64,000 bases of DNA, taken from NCBI RefSeq assembly GCF_020463795.1, contig NZ_CP080025.1:4213501-4277500 (forward strand). The letters run 5' to 3'. This document shows, one piece after another, positions 19,542 to 28,005 of the stretch. The notes beneath the pieces were generated by a model. It saw nothing but the letters and a program-made list of their open reading frames with translations. It was not told the origin of the DNA and did no database searches. Within the stretch, counting starts at the first letter, position 1; each line of letters begins with the position of its first letter. The stretch is from Echinicola marina (GTDB lineage: Bacteria > Bacteroidota > Bacteroidia > Cytophagales > Cyclobacteriaceae). The position numbers and the translations under genes were made by a program.

Positions 19542-19616
19542 CGGGGTGTAGCGTAGCCCGGTCATCGCGCCTCGTTTGGGACGAGGAGGTCGCAGGTTCG
19601 AATCCTGCCACTCCGA
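19542..19616 (+). tRNA. tRNA-Pro (anticodon UGG)
   Basis: The acceptor CGGGGTG pairs with CACTCCG (19609-19615, one G-U), with discriminator A at 19616. The anticodon stem CCTCG/CGAGG encloses TTTGGGA with anticodon TGG. The T-arm GCAGG-TTCGAAT-CCTGC is intact. It is the last conserved gene before the integrase, and tRNA 3' ends are common integration sites. Confidence 0.93.
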
Positions 19617-19640
19617 CTTTTTCGAATCCTTTCGAATGTA

Positions 19641-19676
19641 AAAGCCTGTAAATCATATGGTTTACAGGCTTTTTTG
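19641..19676 (+). terminator. Rho-independent terminator after tRNA-Pro
   Basis: AAAGCCTGTAAA (19641-19652) and TTTACAGGCTTT (19661-19672) form a 12-bp stem with an 8-nt loop followed by a T-run to about 19675. It ends the tRNA transcript. Confidence 0.85.
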
Positions 19677-19900
19677 TTTTTAAATACATCAAGATATACC
19701 ATAATATATTAAGATGTATGAGAGCAATTAGGTGAACACTATTTATTGATTTTATTTTATTATAATTGCTTTAAGTGACTGTTTTACAGTTGTTTGTGGT
19801 TAATTTTTTCAATTTATTTTGATTCCTTTTGATTTCCATTTCACCTGTTTAGGGTGAGTGAATTGAAATTATTAGTCAAAATGATGCAAAATGAAATAAA

Positions 19901-21175
19901 ATGAAAGTAAATAACACGTTTGGAATTCACTTTATAATCAGGAAATCTAGATCCAAGGCCGGGATGTGCCAAATTTATGTTAGAATTAGTCTGAACGGAT
20001 CAAGGAGAGAAATTTCCCTTAAAAAGTATGTTAAAGAGAGCGAATGGGACAAAAATAAGGGAAAGTTAAGAGGGACTCGTCGAAATGCCTCCGATACCAA
20101 TTTCTTTATAGAGGAGGTTAGGAGCCAGATTTATGAAGCTTATCATGAATTGGCCAATAAAAGGCGGGCATTTCATATTGATGATCTAAAGAATTATTAT
20201 TTAAGGGGTGGGGAGGAAAAGTATACATTGTTGCGCTTGATGGAATACCATAATCTTACCTTTGCCAATACACTTTCCAAAGGAAGTTTGAAAAATTATA
20301 GGACCACGGAAAAATACCTAAAGAAATATTTTAAAGAATGGTTAAGGGTTTCGGATGTTTTTTTAAGTGAAATAAACTATCGCTTTTTATCTGATTTTGA
20401 GTTTTTCCTAAGAAAGACTTTTCCAAAGGAAGGAAATAAAGGGCTGAGCAACAATGGGATCATGAAACATCTTGTAAGGCTTAAAAAGCTATCCTCATTT
20501 GGGGAAAGGTTGGAGTGGTTGGAAAAAGATCCTTTCGCTAAGTATCAGATAAAATTTGATAAAGTAGAGAGAGGTTTTTTGGATCAGGATGAATTAGAGC
20601 TTATAGAAAATACTGAATTTGAACTTCCAAGACTCATACTGGCCAAAGACCTTTTTGTGTTCAGTTGCTATACAGGATTATCCTATGTGGATATTATGAA
20701 TTTGAGCCTGACCCATATTATACGTGGAATAGATGGCGGGAAATGGATTTATACAACTAGGCAAAAAACTGGTGTAAAAGTCAAAATTCCAATATTGCCC
20801 TTTGCCGATAGGATGATTGAGAAATATAAAGAGGATCGTAGGGCCTTGGATAGAGGTACAATTTTTCCCTATGCTAGTAACCAAAAGCTCAACAAAAATT
20901 TGAAGGATATTGCAGCAGGATGCGGGCTGAATAAATACCTGACCTTTCATTTGGCCAGGCACACATTTGCTACAACTATTACTTTACTAAATGGTGTGCC
21001 TATAGAAACTGTGAGTAAGGTTTTGGGACATACCAAGATAACAACCACCCAGATTTATGCAAAAGTAGTGGAGTCGAAAGTTAGCGATGATATGGAGAAA
21101 CTACGTAATATTTTATCGAATAAAGAAATTAAAGAAAAAGATGTCAAAATTTCTAAATTTCCAGATTACAGGTAA
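19901..21175 (+). CDS. Tyrosine recombinase/integrase, Bacteroides CTnDOT-like family
   Basis: 424 residues. An N-terminal arm-binding domain (KSRSKAGMCQIYVRISLNG) is followed by a SAM-like core-binding domain (~105-215) and a C-terminal catalytic domain. Catalytic residues visible are HLARH (H-x-x-R, ~350), LGH (~375) and the nucleophile Tyr in TTTQIYAKV (~387). The first catalytic Arg position reads TGLSYVD, with Ser where other families have Arg, as described for CTnDOT-type IntDOT. The gene is complete and sits 285 bp after tRNA-Pro, so it probably catalysed entry of the accessory block there. No matching attR repeat was found in the window. Confidence 0.9.
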   Translation: MKVNNTFGIHFIIRKSRSKAGMCQIYVRISLNGSRREISLKKYVKESEWDKNKGKLRGTRRNASDTNFFIEEVRSQIYEAYHELANKRRAFHIDDLKNYYLRGGEEKYTLLRLMEYHNLTFANTLSKGSLKNYRTTEKYLKKYFKEWLRVSDVFLSEINYRFLSDFEFFLRKTFPKEGNKGLSNNGIMKHLVRLKKLSSFGERLEWLEKDPFAKYQIKFDKVERGFLDQDELELIENTEFELPRLILAKDLFVFSCYTGLSYVDIMNLSLTHIIRGIDGGKWIYTTRQKTGVKVKIPILPFADRMIEKYKEDRRALDRGTIFPYASNQKLNKNLKDIAAGCGLNKYLTFHLARHTFATTITLLNGVPIETVSKVLGHTKITTTQIYAKVVESKVSDDMEKLRNILSNKEIKEKDVKISKFPDYR

Positions 21176-21313
21176 CTACCTTTAAAATGTAATTTTTGAA
21201 TACTGGAAACTGATGGTCTGAAAAAAAAACACCTGAGTTGGGTTCTACTGGTGAATGTTGATGGATGGCATCTTTTACCTTTAACCTAAACTATTTTATA
21301 TAAAATTTAAGGT

Positions 21314-21595
21314 ATGGACATAGAGATTATCACAAAACAGGACCTCATGGAATTTAAGGAACAATTTTTCCAAGAATTGGACCAATTCTTTAAAAAGCAA
21401 ACCGGAACTCCCGCGAAAAGGTGGCTTAAATCATATGAAGTTAGGGAGCTATTAGGGATCTCCCCAGGCACTTTGCAAAATTTGAGAATTAATGGAACAT
21501 TGCCATTTACAAAAGTAGGAGGTTTGATGTTTTATGATTTTGAGGATGTGAGGAGGTTGATGGAAAGTGAAAAAAATAGGCTCAGAACGGTTTGA
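21314..21595 (+). CDS. Small HTH_17 DNA-binding protein, excisionase-like
   Basis: 93 residues. An N-terminal acidic coiled part is followed by a MerR/excisionase-type winged helix (RWLKSYEVRELLGISPGTLQNLRINGTLPFTKVGGLMFYDFEDVRRLM). Proteins of this kind sit next to Bacteroidota integrases and act as recombination directionality or regulatory factors. Located 138 bp downstream of the integrase on the same strand. Confidence 0.8.
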   Translation: MDIEIITKQDLMEFKEQFFQELDQFFKKQTGTPAKRWLKSYEVRELLGISPGTLQNLRINGTLPFTKVGGLMFYDFEDVRRLMESEKNRLRTV

Positions 21596-21643
21596 TAAAG
21601 TATTGAGATAGTACGATTAGAATGGGTTTTTCTGTAGCTTTTT

Positions 21644-21671
21644 AGTACCGAGTGGTTAACTATTCGGTACT
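21644..21671 (+). terminator. Hairpin downstream of the HTH gene
   Basis: AGTACCGA (21644-21651) pairs with TCGGTACT (21664-21671) across a 12-nt loop, about 50 bp after the HTH stop codon. The T-run after it is poor (TGTTTCGG), so termination is only a possibility. Confidence 0.45.
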
Positions 21672-22072
21672 TGTTTCGGATCGTTTTGTTGAGAATTTGG
21701 AGGAGTTATTAGATATTTTTGGTGGCTTTGCTGGTTTGAAAGATTGAAGAAAGAGGTGTTTTGAGTTTAATGATTAGAGGAGTACGAAGGTAAAAAAGAA
21801 AAAATTCCACTTTATTATTGGAGTTTACGCCCTTTATATGGGGAATTCTTATTTATTAAGATAGTGTGGTTGGGTTGTTGTACTACCTTTTCAAGTTGGC
21901 TTTTAATTACTGCCCATTTGTGGTTAAATTTTGGCATATACTCAAGAGGAACAGAGAAATCTATGTCTTCAAAGTAAACTAACGCTTTTTGAGCTATTGC
22001 ACCACTTACGTCTGGGTATTTTTGCTCGTAGGCCTCTAATAGTTTTTGGAGAGGCAATAAAGTAAGCAGGCA

Positions 22073-22080
22073 GGAAATGT
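22073..22080. repeat. Left target-site duplication GGAAATGT
   Basis: GGAAATGT at 22073-22080 is repeated exactly at 23509-23516, immediately outside the inverted repeats of the IS. IS256-family elements generate 8-9-bp duplications. Confidence 0.9.
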
Positions 22081-22132
22081 GACACTATCCCAAAAAGTGT
22101 GTAAACTAAAATTTCAATTAGTGGGGTCAGGT

Positions 22133-23338
22133 TTAGTTTAGCCTGACCCTTTTTCCAAATATAAGCAGAAAACTATTAAGGATTATTCCCCAGTCCCTGA
22201 TCGGCATTGTCCATTTTTTGGTGGCTTCGCGCAGGGCAAGGAATACCGATTTGATAACTGCCTCATCAGTTGGGAAGGACAGCTTGTTTTTGGTGTATTT
22301 TCTGACCTTTCCATTGAGGTTTTCTATCAGGTTGGTGGTATAAATGATCTTCCTTATTTCCACGGGATAGTCAAAGAAAACGGTCAGTTCATCCCAGTTG
22401 TCCCTCCAGCTTTTAATGGCATATGAGTATTTGCTTTCCCATTTTTCGGCAAAATCTTCCAGGGCGGCCCCGGCAGCTTCCTTATTTGGAGCGGTATAGA
22501 CCTCTTTCATATCCTTGGTGAAGGCCTTTTTGTCTTTCCATACCACATATCTACAGGCGTTCCTGATCTGGTGTACTACACATATCTGGGTGACCGATTC
22601 GGGGAAGGAGGCCTTGATCGTATCGGTAAAGCCGTTAAGGTTATCGGTGGCCGTGATCAGGATGTCCTCGACACCCCGTGCCTTCATATCGGTGAGTACG
22701 CCCATCCAAAAGGCCGCTGATTCGTTTTTTCCCAGCCAGAGCCCCAGGACCTCTTTTAATCCGTTGGTCTTTAGCCCTACCGCAATGTAAACGGTCTTGT
22801 TGACCACCTTGGAGTTCTCCCGTACCTTGAAGGATATCCCGTCCATCCATACGATCAGATAGACCGGGTCGAGCGGACGGTTCCGCCAGGCCACAATATC
22901 CTCGGACACCGCATCGGTAACCCTGGATATGGTAGATGCCGATACGTTGATGTCATAGAGCTCTCTGATCTGTTCCCCTATGTCATGGTTGGACATCCCT
23001 TTGGCATACATGGAGATGATCACGTTCTCCACACCTTCTGCCATGCTTTTCCTTTTGGGTACCAGTGCCGGCTCAAAACTGCCGTCCCTGTCCCTGGGGA
23101 CATTGATATGTGACTCCCCAAAACTGCTCTTTATCTTTTTGGAAGTGTGTCCGTTGCGTGAGTTGGGATTGTCTGACTGTTCGTTTTTTCGGTATCCAAG
23201 ATGGCTGTCCAGTTCTCCTTCTAGCATCTTTTCCACTGCCCGCTTTTGGAGCTCACCTAAAAAAGTTTGCAGTTCTTCTCCGTTCTTGAACTGCTTTAGG
23301 AAATCGTCGTTTAAAAGGTCTTCTTTTTTCATCTTCAA
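22133..23338 (-). CDS. IS256-family transposase (Transposase_mut)
   Basis: 401 residues, full length for the family. DDE residues can be placed at [10 protein letters not shown] (Asp), TATDNLNG (Asp) and TTNLIENLN (Glu), with the C/H block [15 protein letters not shown] between them. The N-terminal HTH region includes [16 protein letters not shown]. The frame is intact, so the element may still be active. It is more G+C-rich than the flanking toxin gene. Confidence 0.95.
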   Translation of the reverse strand: MKMKKEDLLNDDFLKQFKNGEELQTFLGELQKRAVEKMLEGELDSHLGYRKNEQSDNPNSRNGHTSKKIKSSFGESHINVPRDRDGSFEPALVPKRKSMAEGVENVIISMYAKGMSNHDIGEQIRELYDINVSASTISRVTDAVSEDIVAWRNRPLDPVYLIVWMDGISFKVRENSKVVNKTVYIAVGLKTNGLKEVLGLWLGKNESAAFWMGVLTDMKARGVEDILITATDNLNGFTDTIKASFPESVTQICVVHQIRNACRYVVWKDKKAFTKDMKEVYTAPNKEAAGAALEDFAEKWESKYSYAIKSWRDNWDELTVFFDYPVEIRKIIYTTNLIENLNGKVRKYTKNKLSFPTDEAVIKSVFLALREATKKWTMPIRDWGIILNSFLLIFGKRVRLN

Positions 23339-23362
23339 TCAATGTGCGTTTAAAGTTAAACA

Positions 23363-23391
23363 TTTATTCACACACTGATCGGTATAGTGCC
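23363..23391. repeat. Internal copy of an IS terminal repeat
   Basis: The reverse complement of this stretch (GGCACTATACCGATCAGTGT, then GTGAA) matches the left terminal repeat GACACTATCCC-(5 nt)-GTGTGTAA at most positions, although the target duplication shows that the transposed unit ends 117 bp further right. It may be an older or alternative terminus. Confidence 0.55.
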
Positions 23392-23406
23392 TGCCGCAGG
23401 CTCCTC

Positions 23407-23442
23407 AAAATATCAGTGCGATTGTACCAATCACACTGATAT
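23407..23442. other. Strong hairpin inside the IS, upstream of the transposase
   Basis: AATATCAGTG-(C)-GATTG and CAATC-(A)-CACTGATATT form a near-perfect stem of about 15 bp around a short loop. It lies in the leader between the IS end and the transposase start. In other IS elements such structures block translation of transcripts entering from outside; here that is inference. Confidence 0.6.
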
Positions 23443-23508
23443 TTTCGAGGTCTATCCTTTTACTGGTAAGCCCGATTTGTGGACTTACACAGTTTATGAG
23501 ATACTCCC

Positions 23509-23516
23509 GGAAATGT
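23509..23516. repeat. Right target-site duplication GGAAATGT
   Basis: Exact copy of 22073-22080. It flanks the right inverted repeat of the IS and restores the DIS codons of the interrupted toxin gene. Confidence 0.9.
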
Positions 23517-23879
23517 CGACAAAATCTTTTAACCTTGATCCATTTTGCACTATAGCGTTAAGCTTCATTGCTGCAATATCCTTTAAGGAAGCCATTCTTA
23601 CATCTTCCACTAAACCGACATCGTTTATCATGGGGTATTGATGGGCAATAAGATCGACCTTGACATCCCCAATAAAACCCAAAATGGTGTTTCCTCCTGA
23701 ATAGGTAACTTCGAATTTATACGGTTCATTTAGGTGGTCGCCAAGTTCATCGCTATCAAATCCTGATCCTATGATAAGATCAATATCTATTGATTTTCGA
23801 TGTCCAAGCTGCAAAGCCAGAGCAGTGCCTCCGGCTAAATAAAAATCTTAGATTTTCTCATCTTTCATCAACAGCTTAA

Positions 23880-24194
23880 TCAAAGCCAATGTTGATGCCG
23901 AGACTGTTTCTTTTTGTAGCATTTAAGTTGGGTTCTTTTTAATCCAAAATTTCGTTCAACCAAGTCAATGGCATATTCAGGAAGATAATTGATCTCGTTT
24001 ATTAAAGTAGACTTAATTAAGTTTTTGCCATAATACCTGGTCATTTCAGTCCATTCAGTTTTAGTACCCCGCTCAATTACCCTTTCGATGACTGTTCTAT
24101 AGCTTTTATCCCAATCCAGTTTATCTAAATCGAAATCCCAGAACAACCTTTGTGGTAGGTTTGGATATGTTGAATTTGATTTTACGGGTTTCAT
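23880..24194 (-). CDS. DUF6922-like partner of the AbiEii toxin (putative antitoxin)
   Basis: 104 residues with LPQRLFWDFDLDKLDWDKSY, RVIERGTKTEW, RYYG and the end LKCYKKKQSR, the pattern of small proteins encoded directly upstream of AbiEii-like nucleotidyltransferases in Bacteroidota. Its end overlaps the start of the disrupted toxin gene by 43 bp, indicating an operon. It looks intact while its partner is dead, so it is probably free of selection now. Confidence 0.7.
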   Translation of the reverse strand: MKPVKSNSTYPNLPQRLFWDFDLDKLDWDKSYRTVIERVIERGTKTEWTEMTRYYGKNLIKSTLINEINYLPEYAIDLVERNFGLKRTQLKCYKKKQSRHQHWL

Positions 24195-24430
24195 ATGAAT
24201 TCTGTATTAATGCACTTAATGTAAGTAACAAAAAATATTCTAGAAAGAACTGAATCATTGGTCAGATAAGCGATCGAATTTAAAAATAGTTAAATGTTTA
24301 AATTTTGGGAGCCAAATAAAAAAAAATAATTAGAGATAAAAAGAAGGGGCATTAAAACAAAATGGATATATGGTATTTAAAGTAACCTGAAGACTGGATA
24401 GATTTAAAACAACAAAAACAGCATTATGTA

Positions 24431-24646
24431 ATGGGTTTTTTGTTGAATATTCAGTGTTTTTTGAACCGTTTTGTGAAGGATTGGAAGGAGGTTTTGAAAT
24501 TTTCTAAAGAAATCAATACAAAGAATAATTGTTTACAATACCGTCAGCTGGAGCTGGCGCTACGTGGATCGAACTCTTTTTTGGATGAAATGGAAATGAT
24601 AGAGAAGCTTATAGTTTTGGGGAAGTCTGGAGAGGAGCCACTATAG
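24431..24646 (+). CDS. Small hypothetical protein
   Basis: 71 residues, no recognisable domain. It is rich in Leu/Glu/Lys with an amphipathic middle (RQLELALRGSNSFLDEMEMIEKL). Its stop overlaps the stop of the minus-strand pseudogene that follows. Expression is unsupported and it may be spurious. Confidence 0.25.
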   Translation: MGFLLNIQCFLNRFVKDWKEVLKFSKEINTKNNCLQYRQLELALRGSNSFLDEMEMIEKLIVLGKSGEEPL

Positions 24647-25200
24647 TTTGTAGTAAGTGGCTCTCCCTTTGCCCTGTTTTTTGATAAGATCTTGGTCCAC
24701 CATTTCAGTGAGAATTTCGTAAGTTTTGGTGTTTTTCAATCCTAATAAGTTACTAGCCTCTTTCCTTGAGATTTTTCCTTTTTCAAGTAAGTATAAAAGG
24801 ATGGTTTGTTTTTCTTTCTCTAATCGTTCGTAATCGTTCGTGATCCTGTCTTATTGATTGGTCTTGCTCAATGCGTTCCTTTGAGGATGCGGTTATCTGT
24901 GGTCGAATAAATTCAATGTCAAAATAGTCATTCTTCTCTTGGATTTTTGGGGACTGAAGCCCATAGCTTTTACAAGCATTGATAATCCTGTTAATTCCAC
25001 TTCCCCACTGTTCGATCAAACCTAGCTCCTTAAATACATTTGCCAATACTCTGTTGCGAACCTCACTCCGTCCATTAAAAATATCATCCATGGTTATATT
25101 ATTGGGCAAGCTACCAGGCGATACAATATTCACAATATCATCATAAATACCCACTTTGATATCCCTGCCTTGGTTAATATAGTCCCGATGAATAATCGCT
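24641..25200 (-). pseudogene. RecG-like/AlbA_2-type ATP-binding regulator: 5'-truncated, frameshifted remnant
   Basis: The remnant opens at about 25200 with AIIHRDYINQGRDIKVGIYD and continues NIVSPGSLPNNI, NRVLANVFKELGLIEQWGSG. These are the C-terminal HATPase_c-like blocks of proteins that begin with a Schlafen AlbA_2 domain; the first ~300 residues are missing behind a stop. At 24821-24840 an exact 10-bp duplication shifts the frame. Removing one copy restores HERL-EKEKQTILLYLLEKGK, NLLGLKNTKTYEIL and a winged-helix end finishing TYYKL at 24641. Clearly non-functional. Confidence 0.8.
24821..24840. repeat. 10-bp tandem duplication (TAATCGTTCG x2)
   Basis: Two perfect adjacent copies of TAATCGTTCG. 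The extra copy changes the frame of the minus-strand remnant; deleting 10 bp restores a coherent winged-helix C-terminus, so the duplication is probably the inactivating mutation or a later one. Confidence 0.9.
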
Positions 25201-25346
25201 TATGTAAACAGTAATATTATGTAAAGTTTATTCTTCAACCAACCTCTCTACCTTTTTTTCCACCTATTTCCATACTGTTCTTTAGGTAAGTTCTTTACAT
25301 AATAATCGTATTTTATAGATCTTAAGTCTATAAATATCAGGTTATT

Positions 25347-25847
25347 ATGAAAACAAAACACTTATCTAATCTTTCCGCGGATTTTATGATAGTATTAAAA
25401 GCTGCGAAGTATCGACCCGCCTGTATAAGGAAGATTATTCAATCTTGGGATCACCTGGACAAGTACATGGTTAAGTTGGGTATCACCACTTATTCAAGAG
25501 CAGTTGGCGATGCTCATATCAAAGAAAGGTTTGGCGATATGCCCTATGCCGATTATAAAAAATCAAGCAAAGACAGAATCCGCTATATAGAAATGCTGTC
25601 GAATTATCAGGAAAATGGCAGCCTTTCCGGCAAACGGCTCCTAGTTCCACCTATCACCTTTACCGGAAAATTGGGTATTGCATTTAACGGATTTATTGAA
25701 TACGCAAGGAGTATCAAGCGTTCAGGGTCCAGTATTCAGCGCTATAAGGCACGGATTAAGACCCTGTATGATTACCTGCAAGAGTCTGGGCAGATGGTCT
25801 CTGATATAGATGCCCCCTGCATAATTAATCAGTTTACCGTAAACTAA
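25347..25847 (+). pseudogene. Truncated tyrosine recombinase, N-terminal part only
   Basis: 166 residues resembling the core-binding half of tyrosine recombinases (CIRKIIQSWDHLDKYM...YADYKKSSKDRIRYIEMLSNYQENG...SSIQRYKARIKTLYDYLQESG). The polypeptide stops just where the catalytic domain should begin (DAPCIINQFTVN), and no HxxR or Tyr motif follows downstream. It represents a deleted second integrase in this accessory region. Confidence 0.6.
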
Positions 25848-26102
25848 TTCAAATATAATTGCTGAACCAATTAATTCCAGTATGTAATAGCAAGTAATTG
25901 AAAGTTATAAATTCTGAATTTTCTAAGAATTGTTAAAATTAATTGCTACTTTCGGGTAACAATATACAAGCTAGATTTCACCCTGTATTTAAATTTCTTG
26001 CTTGTAAGGAAGAACTGAGTTACTCTCTATAAAATTTATTCAACTTAAATTGATCATAGATATAGTAAGGTTTATATCTTCATTTGTAATCACCCTAAAA
26101 TT

Positions 26103-26534
26103 ATGAAAGAAGAAAGGATAACAGATCGACAAATTCTTAAGCACCTTAATTCAAAAAGAAACAGCTTATTGTCAGAATTAAGTAAAATTGACCTAGCGAT
26201 TCAGGCTCTTGGAGGAAAAATTTTCGGTAATGCTACAGACGAAAAACAAACTCTAAATAGAAGTGTTAAAAGTCAAGGTAAATTAGTTCCTCCTGAAAAA
26301 TATAGTAAAGGGGATACAATAGATAATAAGATAGCCTTTGCTTTAAGTCAATTAAAGGAAGCTGATAAGTCTACAATTATAACTGAAATATTGAGACAAG
26401 AACCAAGTCAAGATACTAAGAAATTAGAGGGTAATATCGCAGTAAGATTATCTTACCTGTTGAAGAAAGAAATGATTAAAGGAAAAAAGACGGGAAGAAT
26501 TTATTTATATAGTTTGATAAGTGGGGAGTGTTAG
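26103..26534 (+). CDS. Hypothetical protein with winged-helix-like C-terminus
   Basis: 143 residues, Lys-rich. The N-terminal ~35 residues are a likely coiled coil (DRQILKHLNSKRNSLLSELSKIDLAIQAL), a linker follows, and residues ~75-140 have the rhythm of a winged helix (IAFALSQLKEADKSTIITEILRQE...VRLSYLLKKEMIKGKKTGRIYLYSL). This suggests a small DNA-binding protein. It is convergent with the lanthipeptide cluster and separated from it by a very strong hairpin. A regulatory link is possible but unsupported. Confidence 0.5.
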   Translation: MKEERITDRQILKHLNSKRNSLLSELSKIDLAIQALGGKIFGNATDEKQTLNRSVKSQGKLVPPEKYSKGDTIDNKIAFALSQLKEADKSTIITEILRQEPSQDTKKLEGNIAVRLSYLLKKEMIKGKKTGRIYLYSLISGEC

Positions 26535-26540
26535 CTGTCC

Positions 26541-26575
26541 TTTCCCTTCCCGGGGGTTAGCCCCGGGAAGGGAAA
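26541..26575. terminator. Very strong bidirectional hairpin
   Basis: TTTCCCTTCCCGGGG (26541-26555) pairs perfectly over 15 bp with CCCCGGGAAGGGAAA (26561-26575) around a 5-nt loop. It lies after the stop of 26103-26534 and beyond the end of the lanthipeptide operon, so it could terminate transcription from both sides. Its sequence recalls the GGAAGGGG palindrome after the precursor gene. Confidence 0.75.
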
Positions 26576-26579
26576 ATTT

Positions 26580-26706
26580 CTCACTAAATAATTAGGTTTC
26601 CGTATTGATGCTTAGTACAGTTTGATCAGGTTCGACAACAGTGATAGGTCCCTGGCCTGCACCCGCAGCTTTTTAAGTCCTAGACAGAGTTTAGGTCAAA
26701 GTCCAG
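26580..26706 (-). other. Possible precursor-peptide relic downstream of the HlyD gene
   Basis: Between the exporter-subunit stop and the hairpin, two minus-strand frames look peptide-like but lack starts. One reads AAGAGQGPITVVEPDQTVLS to a TAA; the other reads SCGCRPGTYHCCRT and stops, with four Cys among fourteen residues. Both are preceded by stops. This may be the decayed 3' end of another precursor gene. Confidence 0.3.
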
Positions 26707-28005
26707 TTATTTTTCAAAAATATCTATTATTTTCCCAAATATCCTATGGAAAAGTTTTAAATCTTCCGTGATAACTTGTGCTGAACCTATCATTTCAGGT
26801 TTTAGCTTGATTGCCTTGTTGTATGAAGTATTTGAAGAATTTTCTATTTCGACTAATACTCTATATATCCCATCTTTTTGGAGATTAGAAAGGTCGGTTA
26901 TACTTCCTTCTAAAGCTCCGAATTCGTGAGCTGGAAATGATTTTAATTTAATAATTACCCTTTGTCCCACTCTCAGTTTACCATACCCATTTGAAGTTAA
27001 ATTTAATATTCCCATGTAATTATGACCTTTAGGGACTATTCCAAATAATTCATCCCCAGAATTTATATATTGGTTTTTATGAATATCTACTAAATAATTT
27101 AATTCTCCATCGACAGGGCTTCTAATAATATTTTGGTATTCCCAAGAGTTTACTATACTTTTTAGTTTCCTTAAATTTTGGGAAATTTGATTTACAAAGT
27201 CCCTATTTCTTTTTTCTTTTTCATGTTTTAATTCAATTAATTGATCTATATAGTTATTCTTTACAATATTGGATTCCAAAATAATTTGTTTGTTTATATT
27301 AATCTGTTTTTCTTTTTCAAGAAAGGCTACCTTGTCTCCAAGATATTCAGAGTCTGGGATGATTTTTTTTTGATACATCTGCTCACTCATTAGATGAATC
27401 TTTTTATTTAGACTATACTGAAGCTTAGAAATACTATCATTTACCATGTATGTTCTAATTAACGTATTGTTTGTTTTTATTCGATTGTTTAAAACTTCAA
27501 ATTTCTTTTCATAATAATTGTCATTTAAAAATTCTGAATAATTTTTTAGTAATAAAATTAAACTATTTAAAACTTCTTGGTTTTCAGCAAGATTTACATT
27601 TTCAAAATAGGATGGAGTCTCACGAAAAAAGGATTTGTGTCCTAAATTTTCTTTTATGGTATTTAGAATGGATTTAACTTTTTTTATCGATCTAAGTGTA
27701 ACGTTATCTTCGAACTCAAGGATAATCTCATTATTCTTAACATATTGGTTATCCTTAACATGTAGCTGTGATATATAGCCGGTTTTTTTACCAACAAGTT
27801 TGGTTATTGGATCTTTCGTTGTAATTATTATTTCTCCTTCAACCAAATCAGGATATTGGATAAACCAGCTCATCAAAACTATAGCTGTTATAATAAGTCC
27901 AAATATAAGCATCCCATATTTTGTGCTCCAATCTGAGAAATTACTTACTACATCATTGTAGTCCTCGGATTTTTCTATATCCAAATCTTCATTCATCACT
28001 CTCAA
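26707..28005 (-). CDS. HlyD-family secretion adaptor (membrane fusion protein)
   Basis: 432 residues. One membrane helix lies at ~30-52 (GMLIFGLIITAIVLMSWF), followed by a lipoyl-like beta domain split by a long coiled coil (~100-290: KVKSILNTIKENLG...LKHEKEKRNRDFVNQISQNLRKLKS). The C-terminal lipoyl/beta-barrel has IIRSPVDGELNYLVDIHKNQ and GQRVIIKLKSFPAHEFG. It overlaps the ABC-peptidase gene by 4 bp. With that exporter it should form a type I-like channel for the lanthipeptide; a TolC-type outer-membrane partner is not encoded here. Confidence 0.88.
   Translation of the reverse strand: MRVMNEDLDIEKSEDYNDVVSNFSDWSTKYGMLIFGLIITAIVLMSWFIQYPDLVEGEIIITTKDPITKLVGKKTGYISQLHVKDNQYVKNNEIILEFEDNVTLRSIKKVKSILNTIKENLGHKSFFRETPSYFENVNLAENQEVLNSLILLLKNYSEFLNDNYYEKKFEVLNNRIKTNNTLIRTYMVNDSISKLQYSLNKKIHLMSEQMYQKKIIPDSEYLGDKVAFLEKEKQININKQIILESNIVKNNYIDQLIELKHEKEKRNRDFVNQISQNLRKLKSIVNSWEYQNIIRSPVDGELNYLVDIHKNQYINSGDELFGIVPKGHNYMGILNLTSNGYGKLRVGQRVIIKLKSFPAHEFGALEGSITDLSNLQKDGIYRVLVEIENSSNTSYNKAIKLKPEMIGSAQVITEDLKLFHRIFGKIIDIFEK

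Larger units (their letters stand above)
22081..23508 (-). mobile_element. IS256-family insertion sequence (1,428 bp)
   Basis: Ends are defined by the duplicated GGAAATGT. The terminal inverted repeats are imperfect: left GACACTATCCCAAAAAGTGT and right (reverse complement) GGGAGTATCTCATAAACTGT, both continuing GTAA; about 18 of 24 positions agree. It carries one transposase gene on the minus strand. The right end is unusual: about 117 bp outside a second inverted-repeat-like block (23363-23391) and a strong hairpin lie between the transposase and the true terminus. Confidence 0.88.
21815..23922 (-). pseudogene. AbiEii/AbiGii-type nucleotidyltransferase toxin gene, disrupted by an IS and a stop codon
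   Basis: The gene reads from ATG 23920-23922 (MLQKETVSASTLALIKLLMK) but meets an in-frame TAA at 23848-23850. It then continues DFYLAGGTALALQLGHRKS-IDIDL, which holds the nucleotidyltransferase G-G and S-x-D-x-D motifs, up to KDFVDIS at 23509. There an IS256-family element interrupts it. The frame resumes at 22080 (IS-CLLTLLPLQKLLEAY) and runs to 21815. The two pieces share the 8-bp target duplication encoding DIS. The upstream, overlapping partner gene is intact-looking (23880-24194). In an intact AbiE-like pair this protein is the toxin; here it must be inactive. Confidence 0.85.

Noticed and set aside
19344-19556. 70-codon frame running through the tRNA-Ser gene
   Set aside because: Overlaps a structurally complete tRNA.
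21815-22057. Independent small gene with a TTG start
   Set aside because: Its frame is open upstream to the IS and rejoins the AbiEii toxin sequence, so it is the toxin's C-terminal fragment.
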